A DNA stretch of 31,623 nt from a virus: positions 1 through 31,623 of IMG/VR virus record IMGVR_UViG_3300042392_000195, one strand, 5' to 3'. The notes under the pieces were generated by a model. That model made no database searches. It was not told where the DNA came from and saw nothing but the letters and a program-made list of their open reading frames with translations. The stretch's first letter is position 1. Each line of letters starts with the position of its first letter. Made by a program: the position numbers and the translations under genes. Shown in pieces: positions 21,573 through 30,030 of the stretch.

Positions 21573-24500
21573 TTATTTGTTTTCTAATGTTTCTATTCTT
21601 TTAATTAATGCTTCATTTTTAGCTGATAGTTCTTGAATAGCCTTTGTTAAAATAGCTATCATACTATTGTACTCAACCCCTGCTAATTTTTTAGTTCCAT
21701 CATTTTCAACATTATAAAAAACTAAATCTTTATTTACCTTCTCAACTTCATCAGCTATGAATCCATACGATGTATTTTCAACTAATTCATCAGTATATTC
21801 ATTAGTTAAATTATCTTTTTTACGATAATTAAATGATACAGGGTTTAGTTGATTAATAAAAGAAACGTTACTTATAGATTGAATATTACCTTTTGATTCT
21901 CTAGTAGATACTAAATAACCTAAACCACCACCACTTTCAATTACCATTGACCTTCCTGTAGTTGGATTATTATATGGAGAATATGAACCTGTGCCTGAAT
22001 TAAAAAATCCATCATTTCTGATATACATTAAATTATCTAAATCTAAACTTCTAACTGCAAAAGCATTTGCTGCACTTGTATTTCCTGCTCCTATAGCCGT
22101 TAATCTTGCAGTATTATAAGTTCCTCCTATTAATACATTGCCCCCACTTGTAATACGCATTCTTTCTGTATTGCTTGTAGCAAATGTTATATTACTTGCA
22201 GTTTCTGCTGTAATTGCAATAAGACCTGTTGTATTATTTAAAAATAAATCATTACCGCTTTGAAATAAATATGATTTACTTGCTCCTCCTACACTTAATG
22301 CTAATAAACTTGAACTTGTACCATTAACATCTAATGTAGTTCTATTTGTAGTAGTAAAATTTGGACTTGTAGTTCCTATTCCTACATTGCCACCTGTTGT
22401 AATAGTCATTCTTGCAGCTTGGTTAGTTCCAAACTGTAAAGCAGTATTTGAAATAGATTGTAAAAGTGTAGCATTAGATAATCCCCCTGTCATTAAATCT
22501 CCTCCTGCATTACTTTCTATTCCATAAGAACCAACTCCTGTAGTATTAGAAACTCTATAAGCATTTACTGCTCCTGTAGTTGCAGCGTTACTGTTAAAGT
22601 TTGCACCTGAACTACCAAAGCTACTTGTTACACTACTAGAGAATGTAGCTGCTCCTGTTAGTGTAGCAACTCTAAAATAAGGGGTTGAACCTAAATTTGA
22701 TAATACAAAATCTCCTGTAACTGCATTATCTCTTCCAAAATCCCAATAGTTCCCACCACCTGCATCTGAACTTCTAATATTACCTTTACCACCTCCACTT
22801 GATGAACCCCCACCATATACAATAAAATTCGGAGTAACACTTGCACCTGTATTAAAAATTGCATTTGTTCCTGTTAATAACCCACTAAACGTTGCACTTG
22901 TCCCACCCAAAGCACCTGTAAGTGTACCACCTGTTAATGGTAGATATCCACTCAATGTAGCAGTAGAAACTTTATTATTAAAAGTAGTCCAATCAGTAGC
23001 TGACAAATAACCATTTGCTGAACCAGTTGCTACAGGAATAGAAATAGTATTTGTAGTCCTTACTAAAGGAGATGAAAATGTTAATACAGATTCTTTACCA
23101 TTAAAAGTACTCCAATCAGTTGAACTTAAATACCCATTTACTGAACTTGATGCAGCAGGTATAGAAATAGCAGGTGTAGTTCCACCTGAAGAAACTATTG
23201 GAGAAGTTCCTGTAACACTTGTTACATAAGTACCTGCAGCTTGATACTGTGGAATATTTAAAGTATTAGAACTAAAGGTTGCTGCTCCACTTGTGCCTGT
23301 AGTAGTTAATGTTATTGCTGCTTGTTTAGAATTAATTGCGCTTTGATATCCGCTAAGCATAGAAGCGGTATCTGAAATATTTAATTTTAAATTTATTCTA
23401 TTACTTAAAGAACTTGTATCAGCCTTTCTTAAGTAAGGACTTAACATAGAAGCAGTATCACTTATATTTAGTTTTAAATTAATTCGGTTACTTAAAGAAG
23501 TTGTATCACTACTTATTGCTTGACTAGATAAAACTCCATTTGCATCTGCCACTACCATACGAGTTCCTGTACCTGAAAGATTTGATATTACTACATTACC
23601 ACCTGCTTTTAATTTCATTACTGGATTAACGTTTGACTCGTTAAAAACCAAATCATTATTGTCAGAAGAGAAATCCCATAATTTATTAGATGAAGATGTA
23701 TTTTGAAATATTAAACCACCATTTGTATTAGTAGTATTCATTAAAATATTACCATTATAACTTCCAACCTGTAAAGCACCAAAATTACCTATTGTAGTAC
23801 TTACACTTACAACGTTTCCGTCATCTTTAATATTACTATTTCCTATGGTAGTTGATGATGTAAATTTAGGAACTGTGTTTGTAGTTCCGATTAGTGCATC
23901 CGCTTTTGCATTGATACGATTTGATAAACTAGCCGTATCAGTATAATTCATTTTATTGCTTACCCTTGCATCTGTATAATATAGATTAGTTCCCTCTGCA
24001 ATGTTTGAAGTAGTGCCTTCTACCTTAGTCCATAAATTAGTAGAAGTTTTGTATTGCAATAAACTGTTATTACTTGGACTTTGTGCAGATACATTATGCA
24101 GTTCATCCATCTCATAACCATTCTGAATCTTTACAGATATAACCCCTTGTGTAGGATGGCTTCTAGTAACAACACCAACATAAACTAAATGCGATGGAGC
24201 ATACTGTTTAGTGCTTGTGAATAAACCTGCAGTTGGACTTAAATATAATTGAGTACCTTCTAAAAAAGCACTTGTAGGCATATCTATTAAATCTCCAATT
24301 ACAATTACATAACCATTTGAATTATCACTTATGTCTGCTTTTACTAAACCAAAAGTTTGTGCAGAAAGACTATCCGATGAAGCTGCTGCTTTTGTAACTG
24401 TTGGTAAATTTCCGTGACCACCATTAATAAAAACAACTGTTCCTTTTGTTAAGGTTGCACCTGTTTCATTATATACTTCTTTAACTAATGTTTCAACCTC

Positions 24501-25814
24501 TGTTACTATACCCTGCATAGTTTGTAAAGCACCAGTACCATCTATATACTGACTTGTATTTCCTGCACCTGTAACTGTTAATGTTCCTGTGCTTGTAACA
24601 GGGCTATTAGTAACACTAAATGCAGATGGCATAGATAAACCTACACTTGTAACCGCACTCTTTAAATACGGACTTAGCATTGCTGCAGTATCTGAATATT
24701 TAACTCGTAAATCAATTCTATTAGACAATGAACTTGTATCCGCTTCCCTAAGATAAGGACTAAGCATTGAAGCAGTATCGCTGATATTAAGTTTTAAATT
24801 TATCCTATTAGATATTGAAGTAGAATCAAAAGTAGGTATAGTCCAAGTACGATTTGCACTTAAATTATAAGTTACCCCATTAATAGTAAGTGTAGTTGCC
24901 TTATCTGCTTTTAAATTAATCCTATTGGATAGGTTAACAGTATCTTCTACTAAAGCTAAAGTTCCAGTTCTTACTGGTAAATTATAATTAAAGGTTGTTA
25001 AATAACCATCGCCTTCTACTGGATAAAGAAAGGTTGCTTGTCTAGACTTTGTTAAATTATTAGGTAAAAGTCTGCTTGTTCTAAAATTAAATGCCTCATT
25101 AGAAGTATATAAAGAAGTATAACCAACTTTATCGCCAATCCCTGCTCCGTTATCTTGAATTTCTACTCCTGCATTTGCAGTTAAAAAAGTACCCGTTAAA
25201 TCATAAACTCCTAAATCAACATCTTTATTTGCCCCAACATATGGCACATAAGCATCACTTAAAGTATCTGAATACTTAGGGATATTTAAAGTATCTCGTA
25301 TTAATGTTGCTGCTCCACTTTTAAAATTAGTAGTTAATTTAATTATATTTTGTTTCTCATCAATTCTCCTAGATAAACTAGCCGTATCTAATTTGCGTAA
25401 ATAAGGCAAAAGCATTGCTGCCGTATCGGAATATTTTACCCTTAAATTAATTCTATTGGATAAAGAAACAGTATCAATAAATTTCATATAAGGCAAAAGC
25501 ATTGCAGCAGTATCACTTATATTTAATTTACCGTTAATTCTATTTGAAATATTAGTACTATCTAAGTTAGCTTTAATCCATTGAAAGCCACTAAAAACAT
25601 ACAAGCCACTATCAGTTACATTATATCTAATTTGTCCGGCATCTCTACCACCTGTTATATTTCTTAACTGATTGATATTCAACGGAATAGTTAACACACT
25701 ATCAAATAACATACGCTTAACAGGACCATATCCTGCCTGTGGCATAGCTTGATAAACCTGTGCTTTTAATCCAAAAGATAATAAAACTAATAATGTTACA
25801 ATGGCACGTCGCAT
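21573..25814 (-). CDS. Fibre-like protein with Sec signal peptide and C-terminal S74 chaperone (1413 aa)
   Basis: The longest gene in the window. Residues 1-18 (MRRAIVTLLVLLSFGLKA) are a signal peptide cleaved before Q19. Next come repeats of the type DTxSLSNRINLKxNISDT in three blocks (about 81-150, 329-388, 767-832). An all-beta module lies at about 430-565, and long Gly/Ser/Thr-rich beta segments follow. The last 110 residues (about 1304-1413) are an S74 intramolecular chaperone: S1303 with Lys five residues on in STRESKGNI (Ser-Lys dyad), SYGFIADEVEK, and a C-terminal coiled coil. S74 domains trimerise fibres and then cleave themselves off. The gene overlaps the tail-completion gene by 19 nt. 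The signal peptide is odd for a virion fibre; an exported surface protein is an alternative. Confidence 0.82.
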   Translation of the reverse strand: MRRAIVTLLVLLSFGLKAQVYQAMPQAGYGPVKRMLFDSVLTIPLNINQLRNITGGRDAGQIRYNVTDSGLYVFSGFQWIKANLDSTNISNRINGKLNISDTAAMLLPYMKFIDTVSLSNRINLRVKYSDTAAMLLPYLRKLDTASLSRRIDEKQNIIKLTTNFKSGAATLIRDTLNIPKYSDTLSDAYVPYVGANKDVDLGVYDLTGTFLTANAGVEIQDNGAGIGDKVGYTSLYTSNEAFNFRTSRLLPNNLTKSRQATFLYPVEGDGYLTTFNYNLPVRTGTLALVEDTVNLSNRINLKADKATTLTINGVTYNLSANRTWTIPTFDSTSISNRINLKLNISDTASMLSPYLREADTSSLSNRIDLRVKYSDTAAMLSPYLKSAVTSVGLSMPSAFSVTNSPVTSTGTLTVTGAGNTSQYIDGTGALQTMQGIVTEVETLVKEVYNETGATLTKGTVVFINGGHGNLPTVTKAAASSDSLSAQTFGLVKADISDNSNGYVIVIGDLIDMPTSAFLEGTQLYLSPTAGLFTSTKQYAPSHLVYVGVVTRSHPTQGVISVKIQNGYEMDELHNVSAQSPSNNSLLQYKTSTNLWTKVEGTTSNIAEGTNLYYTDARVSNKMNYTDTASLSNRINAKADALIGTTNTVPKFTSSTTIGNSNIKDDGNVVSVSTTIGNFGALQVGSYNGNILMNTTNTNGGLIFQNTSSSNKLWDFSSDNNDLVFNESNVNPVMKLKAGGNVVISNLSGTGTRMVVADANGVLSSQAISSDTTSLSNRINLKLNISDTASMLSPYLRKADTSSLSNRINLKLNISDTASMLSGYQSAINSKQAAITLTTTGTSGAATFSSNTLNIPQYQAAGTYVTSVTGTSPIVSSGGTTPAISIPAASSSVNGYLSSTDWSTFNGKESVLTFSSPLVRTTNTISIPVATGSANGYLSATDWTTFNNKVSTATLSGYLPLTGGTLTGALGGTSATFSGLLTGTNAIFNTGASVTPNFIVYGGGSSSGGGKGNIRSSDAGGGNYWDFGRDNAVTGDFVLSNLGSTPYFRVATLTGAATFSSSVTSSFGSSGANFNSNAATTGAVNAYRVSNTTGVGSYGIESNAGGDLMTGGLSNATLLQSISNTALQFGTNQAARMTITTGGNVGIGTTSPNFTTTNRTTLDVNGTSSSLLALSVGGASKSYLFQSGNDLFLNNTTGLIAITAETASNITFATSNTERMRITSGGNVLIGGTYNTARLTAIGAGNTSAANAFAVRSLDLDNLMYIRNDGFFNSGTGSYSPYNNPTTGRSMVIESGGGLGYLVSTRESKGNIQSISNVSFINQLNPVSFNYRKKDNLTNEYTDELVENTSYGFIADEVEKVNKDLVFYNVENDGTKKLAGVEYNSMIAILTKAIQELSAKNEALIKRIETLENK
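23319..23516 (-). repeat. Internal repeat block 3 of fibre-like gene
   Basis: Encodes residues about 767-832, two copies of the DTxSLSNRINLKLNISDTASMLS unit. The same unit recurs in blocks 24651-24830 and 25365-25574, with clear DNA-level similarity (for example the common AAGCAGTATC core). Such repeats can change number by recombination. Confidence 0.7.
24651..24830 (-). repeat. Internal repeat block 2 of fibre-like gene
   Basis: Encodes residues about 329-388, with two units of the same repeat, one in the KYSDTAAML form and one in the NISDTASML form. Confidence 0.7.
25365..25574 (-). repeat. Internal repeat block 1 of fibre-like gene
   Basis: Encodes residues about 81-150, with NISDTAAMLLPYM and KYSDTAAMLLPYL units. 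It lies just after the signal-peptide-bearing N-terminal region. Confidence 0.7.
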
Positions 25815-26227
25815 CCAGTAAATTGATTTTGTGTTGAAATATTAATTGTTAACTCCACCCCTGCCAAATAGTCTTCGTACTTATCCGATATCGCGTTAAA
25901 AGTTACGTTATCATCTATTGAATAATTATTTCTACCTGTACGCATTAAGCTAAGGATATCAGAAGCTATTTGCACTTGGTCGCTTATTACATCCTCCTCA
26001 AACTCAGCCTCTTGACCACTCTTATCTAAAAAGAAAAATTGAACATTGTATATCTGTTCTCTGCCTATATTTAAACTACCTGAATTAATTGAAAAACAAG
26101 CAATCGGATAAACTGGTTGTTCATCTCTTAGTAGCCACTCTTTCGGGGTTGCGTACTTTGCTGTTTTTATCATTTCGTGATTTTGCAGCAGACTTGTTAT
26201 TGTTGTTATTAACTGGTTGTAGGTCAT
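25796..26227 (-). CDS. Tail completion / terminator-like protein (143 aa)
   Basis: The 143-residue soluble protein starts MTYNQLITTITSLLQNHEM, then a beta-rich body with KEWLLRDEQPVYP. Size, compactness and place right after the adaptor fit the tail terminator / head-tail joining proteins that cap the neck. No specific motif is seen. It ends 19 nt into the fibre-like gene. It lies 44 nt after the adaptor gene; that gap shows nothing. Confidence 0.5.
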   Translation of the reverse strand: MTYNQLITTITSLLQNHEMIKTAKYATPKEWLLRDEQPVYPIACFSINSGSLNIGREQIYNVQFFFLDKSGQEAEFEEDVISDQVQIASDILSLMRTGRNNYSIDDNVTFNAISDKYEDYLAGVELTINISTQNQFTGCDVPL

Positions 26228-26271
26228 AAAATAAAACTCTTTGAATTAATGCTTTTTTATAAGCCATAAAT

Positions 26272-27057
26272 TTATCTTATTGTGAATGAAAATAATTCTC
26301 CTGCTTGTGTTACATCTCCAGTAGGTAAAGTAACTACATTACCAACTATCTGTAAATACATAGGATTTGCAGTAGGTAAGTTTGTAATACCTTTAACTAA
26401 TCCTGACCTCATCGCAATTAATACTACTTTATTAACCAATCCACCAACTGCAAAACTACTATCTCCTGCAGCAGGTGTATGATAAATAGTTGTTGCTCCA
26501 CCGCTTGTTGCATTATTAGAGAATACCCTTACTCCATCATTTACATTGCCTAAATAAATAGGACTTGTATATGCTTTTAATTCAGGGAATATAACATCTA
26601 ATCCGCTGCCTGGATTAAAGTATTCAGAAAATAATAAATAATTCTCTCTTAAATAATTAATTAATCTTTGCTTGTAAAATTCAGCAGTCTTTTTATATTC
26701 ATTACCTATCAACTCTAAATCTGCTCTACTTGGAGCATTGCTTTCTTCACTTGTCTTTTGTAATATCCCCTTACTGAAAAATTGATAACCTAATCCAAAG
26801 GGTAATAAACTCATCGTGTACCATACCAAACAATCCGTAATAAAATTATCTAATAAAGATTTCTCTAAATTAGAAAGGTTTGCAGCCTCTATTCCTGATT
26901 GTAAACGTAGGTATAAAGTACTTCCCAAAGCAGGTTGCAAATAAAGGTCTTGCGCTACTTTAATATGTGGCTTTAATTGTTTACCATCAATAGCATCACT
27001 TATTCCCGTTCTGCTTTTAATTAGATTCTCAGATATGAAAAGTATATTTGCGCTCAT
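26272..27057 (-). CDS. Head-tail adaptor-like protein (261 aa)
   Basis: Residues 1-150 are helical (LFISENLIKSRTGISDA..., then VAQDLYLQPALGSTLY) and resemble the connector/adaptor proteins that dock under the portal in Bacteroidota phages; the segment NLEKSLLDNFITDCLVWYTM is typical. The C-terminal 90 residues are beta-rich. The ATG at 27057 abuts the portal stop (27058) with no gap. A head-completion role is inferred from position plus resemblance. Confidence 0.6.
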   Translation of the reverse strand: MSANILFISENLIKSRTGISDAIDGKQLKPHIKVAQDLYLQPALGSTLYLRLQSGIEAANLSNLEKSLLDNFITDCLVWYTMSLLPFGLGYQFFSKGILQKTSEESNAPSRADLELIGNEYKKTAEFYKQRLINYLRENYLLFSEYFNPGSGLDVIFPELKAYTSPIYLGNVNDGVRVFSNNATSGGATTIYHTPAAGDSSFAVGGLVNKVVLIAMRSGLVKGITNLPTANPMYLQIVGNVVTLPTGDVTQAGELFSFTIR

Positions 27058-29046
27058 TTATTTTTTCTTTTGAATTATTAATGCCTTCCATTCGTGTCTG
27101 CATTGTGTTTCTATTATGCCATCATTATTCCAAAATCCACCAACTCTATCAAATACCGAATAACCTAATGCAGCACTCATTTGTTCTATTCTTGCCCTTG
27201 ACCATAATTTAGTCTTCGCAAGTTCCATCATTTTAACGCAAAATAAACGAGATGGATGAGCAGGTGTATTTCTTTCTGAACTTGGTACAATGCTTCTCCA
27301 AGCATAAGTGTAAGCAATAGATAATAAGTTTTTAGGCTTAGGAGCATCCGCCTCTACATTTGTTCTCACTCTTTCAATAACTACATCTTTACCAACCTTA
27401 ACCTCTTTAACATCTAATATCTTATTGTCAACTAAACTTTGCAAGGCTGCCTCTACAACCTTCATATCTTGCTTTAAAACCTCTGCAAGTCCTTCGCTAT
27501 TGATTCTCTTATCCTTCTTGATATAGCCCAAAATATCGGCTTCTAATTGGCTTAGCTGCTTAACCTCTGCAAAGTGATTAAATTCTCTTGCTGATTTTTC
27601 GCTTAAGACCTCATAATCTGCCAAATCATCACTAAACTTTTCAAACATTTCTACCAACTCCATTTCTTTGTCATCACTAGAAAATGTAGCAGGGTCTGAA
27701 TCCAAACCTAAAAAAGTATTTACATCTGCATCCGTAAATGCAAATCCATTCTTTAACATTAATGCAGCTTGTTCTTTAGAAAGTTTACCATTAGTAAACT
27801 GCCTTACAATCCTCATTACGTTTTGATATTGTCTACCTGTAAGATTCTTAATAGAATCATTTGAAGCAGCAATAGGTTGGTCAGTTGGATTAGCTGTTGG
27901 ATTTTCAGTAGAAACAGGAGCAGCCATTTCAGATGCTAAACCTAATTTTTCTCTAATTTCTTCCCTAGTCATATTAGCAGCCATTACTGCCTCACTAAAT
28001 TCAAAACTTAATGGTTCTACTGGTATCAATTCATAATCTCCTTTAATACCTACATAATCAAATAATTGATTAAATACTTCCTCAATCGCTTGTTGTCTTT
28101 CGTTAACATAAGTATTAGCAAATATCTTATACGCATCCCTTATCTCTGTTGAACCGCCAAGCTGACCTTCAGTCTTAATACCAAACAATGAAGGCGAAGT
28201 AACCTGATGACAGGCAAATATTTCTTGCTGAATTAAATTATTTACGTTTGTAAAATCTTCTTTAGTTAACATTGTAGACGATAAAGGCAAAATCTCTGCA
28301 CTATTATCTTTTGACTTGTTAAACATAATAACAACCCTATCGCCTTCGCTACCTGTGAATTTCTTTTTGATTCCTCTTTCAACTGCCTCTTTTGCTTCCT
28401 CTGCAGGTTCGCCACCATTTAAATTAATTAAAGTGGTAGCAACAAAACCGTCTTTAGCATTACCTAAAATATGTCTACTTACCTGAACATCACTCTCAAT
28501 GTAATTTAAACCTTGAAAGTAATTAGGTAAAGGGTAGATATCAGACTTTGGATTGTATTGTTTAACAAATAAAACCTGACTTGCTACTGGGTCGTTAATA
28601 TTAAAAGCAGGATAATGTCTAGGCTTCTCTTTATTATCTGACCAATCGTTTTTAACTTGAAATTCGTTTTGCTCTTTATTAGTCCTAACTTTATGATACT
28701 CAAGATGATACACATCTTTAATCTGACCTAGTAAATTATATATAACTTGTAGATAATAACCTCCGAAAAGTTCATCATCTAAAATACATTTTTTAGTAAT
28801 TTGATTCCACGTTTCTCCCTTAGTGTTTGCCTTCTGTTCAATACCATCCCATCCTTGACCGAAAATATAATTCGTTTTGCTTTTAATGATTGCACCGTGT
28901 TTTGGACTTTCATTAAATAAACCAATTAAATATTCAGGATAGTTATTATTGCCACCAAATTCAACATAACCCTTTGCCCTCTTTTCTTCAAATCGTGGTT
29001 GCTCCGCTTGTGCGAATTTTATTGTGATAATATTCTTATAGTCCAT
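27058..29046 (-). CDS. Portal protein with C-terminal winged-helix and CRHxW extension (662 aa)
   Basis: Residues about 20-370 (counting from the 29091 frame) carry portal features: NYPEYLIGLF, the SDVQVSRHI and KDGFVATTL helices, and HQVTSPSLFGIKTEGQL near the end of the clip/crown. After about 516 there is a winged-helix-like domain (LEADILGYIKKDKRINSEGL), then an 88-residue tail ending in GFWNNDGIIETQCRHEWK, a MuF-like CRHxW motif. The frame extends upstream to a TTG at 29091, but that overlaps the preceding gene by 56 nt; the ATG at 29046 overlaps by 11 nt and is preferred. The portal is the dodecameric DNA channel. The fused domains are unusual. Confidence 0.85.
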   Translation of the reverse strand: MDYKNIITIKFAQAEQPRFEEKRAKGYVEFGGNNNYPEYLIGLFNESPKHGAIIKSKTNYIFGQGWDGIEQKANTKGETWNQITKKCILDDELFGGYYLQVIYNLLGQIKDVYHLEYHKVRTNKEQNEFQVKNDWSDNKEKPRHYPAFNINDPVASQVLFVKQYNPKSDIYPLPNYFQGLNYIESDVQVSRHILGNAKDGFVATTLINLNGGEPAEEAKEAVERGIKKKFTGSEGDRVVIMFNKSKDNSAEILPLSSTMLTKEDFTNVNNLIQQEIFACHQVTSPSLFGIKTEGQLGGSTEIRDAYKIFANTYVNERQQAIEEVFNQLFDYVGIKGDYELIPVEPLSFEFSEAVMAANMTREEIREKLGLASEMAAPVSTENPTANPTDQPIAASNDSIKNLTGRQYQNVMRIVRQFTNGKLSKEQAALMLKNGFAFTDADVNTFLGLDSDPATFSSDDKEMELVEMFEKFSDDLADYEVLSEKSAREFNHFAEVKQLSQLEADILGYIKKDKRINSEGLAEVLKQDMKVVEAALQSLVDNKILDVKEVKVGKDVVIERVRTNVEADAPKPKNLLSIAYTYAWRSIVPSSERNTPAHPSRLFCVKMMELAKTKLWSRARIEQMSAALGYSVFDRVGGFWNNDGIIETQCRHEWKALIIQKKK

Positions 29047-29404
29047 AAGTGACGAAATTATTATTTTGTTCTTCGTATTTAGTAGGTTCAAAAGGTGTAG
29101 CAGGATTCAAAAACATATACCCCTCTTCAAGAATTAATCCACTAACTGTTAAATCTCCTGAACTTACTTTTTGGTGTATTGTATAACCCCAAAATCCTTC
29201 TTCTTTTAAATCGAAATAATTATTAACTGTAAATGCAAAACTATCGTATCTACCGGTAATACTTTGATTTGTAGCCATCAATTTAACAACATCGCCCGTT
29301 ACTCTGTGGATAAACACAAATAAAAAGTAAGGATTGCTAATGGTAGCCTTCTCAGTAGCCGTAAAATAAATAGTCTGTGTAAGTCCTTTTGTTAAATTAA
29401 TCAT
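29036..29404 (-). CDS. Virion-associated small protein (122 aa)
   Basis: The 122-residue product is beta-rich with aromatic residues (FLFVFIHRVTGDVV, then EGFWGYTIHQK). Homologous-looking proteins lie next to portal genes in Bacteroidota phages; no function is known to me. Its ATG at 29404 lies just 3 nt beyond the terminator T-run, so its leader is the terminator itself and expression depends on read-through. It overlaps the portal start by 11 nt. Confidence 0.55.
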   Translation of the reverse strand: MINLTKGLTQTIYFTATEKATISNPYFLFVFIHRVTGDVVKLMATNQSITGRYDSFAFTVNNYFDLKEEGFWGYTIHQKVSSGDLTVSGLILEEGYMFLNPATPFEPTKYEEQNNNFVTYGL

Positions 29405-29406
29405 AG

Positions 29407-29435
29407 AAAAAAACCCCGACTTTCATCGGTCGGGG
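29407..29435 (-). terminator. Rho-independent terminator between small structural protein and portal genes
   Basis: On the minus strand CCCCGAC (29435-29429) pairs perfectly with GTCGGGG (29420-29414) over an 8-nt loop, then seven T (29413-29407). It lies 23 nt past the stop of the 172-residue gene and directly before ATG 29404. No promoter is seen between it and the portal genes, so it probably reduces rather than stops transcription, giving excess capsid mRNA over portal mRNA. Confidence 0.88.
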
Positions 29436-29458
29436 CATAAATTAAAAATTAAAAAACT

Positions 29459-29977
29459 CTATCCTGCTGTAGTCAAAGCTATTCCAACTGCGTTGGTTAC
29501 TTCAAAGAAATCTTCTCTTTCTGAACCTTCAAATTTCAATACATAACCATTTGCATCTGCTGCTGCTGCACCACTTGTTCCTGTACTTGCTGCTAAGTAT
29601 AGACCTGCGCCTTTACCGTACATTCTGTAAGTACCATCTTTATCAAGGGTAACTGCTACAACTTTATTTTTAGCTAAGGTAGTGATGATGTTTCTTGTGG
29701 TTGCATCTCTTTTATTAATAGGGAAATCTAAAGTTTGCTCAAAAAACAAAGTACCGTTTTCAATAGAACCTGTTGGATTGCTTGCAGCAACCGCACTAGA
29801 TTTAGTAGGTATTTCAAATTTGTAAAATTTCTTTCCAGCTAATTTTGTAATTCCTGTAACGATACCACTAGCATCGTTTATTGTTACGTTTCCATATTCT
29901 GCGAAAAAAACTGCATCTATACCACCAATGGTTTCTCTACAGTCTATTGTATATCCGCTAACTATTGCACAAGGCAT
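29459..29977 (-). CDS. Major structural protein, tail-tube-like (172 aa)
   Basis: The 172-residue protein starts MPCAIVSGYTIDCRET with two Cys, then a beta-rich body with IENGTLFFEQTLDFP, and ends in small residues. It follows the major capsid gene by 53 nt, separated only by a hairpin, and is followed by a terminator. High transcript level and size fit a tail-tube or decoration protein; the pattern recalls a Bacteroidota phage structural family. Which of the two it is cannot be decided by eye. Confidence 0.6.
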   Translation of the reverse strand: MPCAIVSGYTIDCRETIGGIDAVFFAEYGNVTINDASGIVTGITKLAGKKFYKFEIPTKSSAVAASNPTGSIENGTLFFEQTLDFPINKRDATTRNIITTLAKNKVVAVTLDKDGTYRMYGKGAGLYLAASTGTSGAAAADANGYVLKFEGSEREDFFEVTNAVGIALTTAG

Positions 29978-29992
29978 ATTTATAAGTATTAA

Positions 29993-30021
29993 ATAGGGGA
30001 ATAGGTTAACTACTCCCCTAT
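29993..30021 (-). promoter_or_regulatory. Strong hairpin after the major capsid gene
   Basis: ATAGGGGAATAG (29993-30004) and CTACTCCCCTAT (30010-30021) form a 12-bp stem with one G-U pair and a 5-nt loop. It lies 10 nt past the capsid stop and 16 nt before the next gene. No T-run follows, so it looks like an mRNA-stabilising or processing hairpin, not a terminator. Confidence 0.7.
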
Positions 30022-30030
30022 GTTAGTAAA

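Noticed and set aside
23319-25574. Repeats in the fibre-like gene considered as a CRISPR array
   Set aside because: The units are coding, in frame, unevenly spaced and degenerate; there are no constant direct repeats with unique spacers.
29047-29091. Upstream TTG start for the portal
   Set aside because: It would overlap the preceding gene by 56 nt; the ATG at 29046 gives the usual 11-nt overlap.
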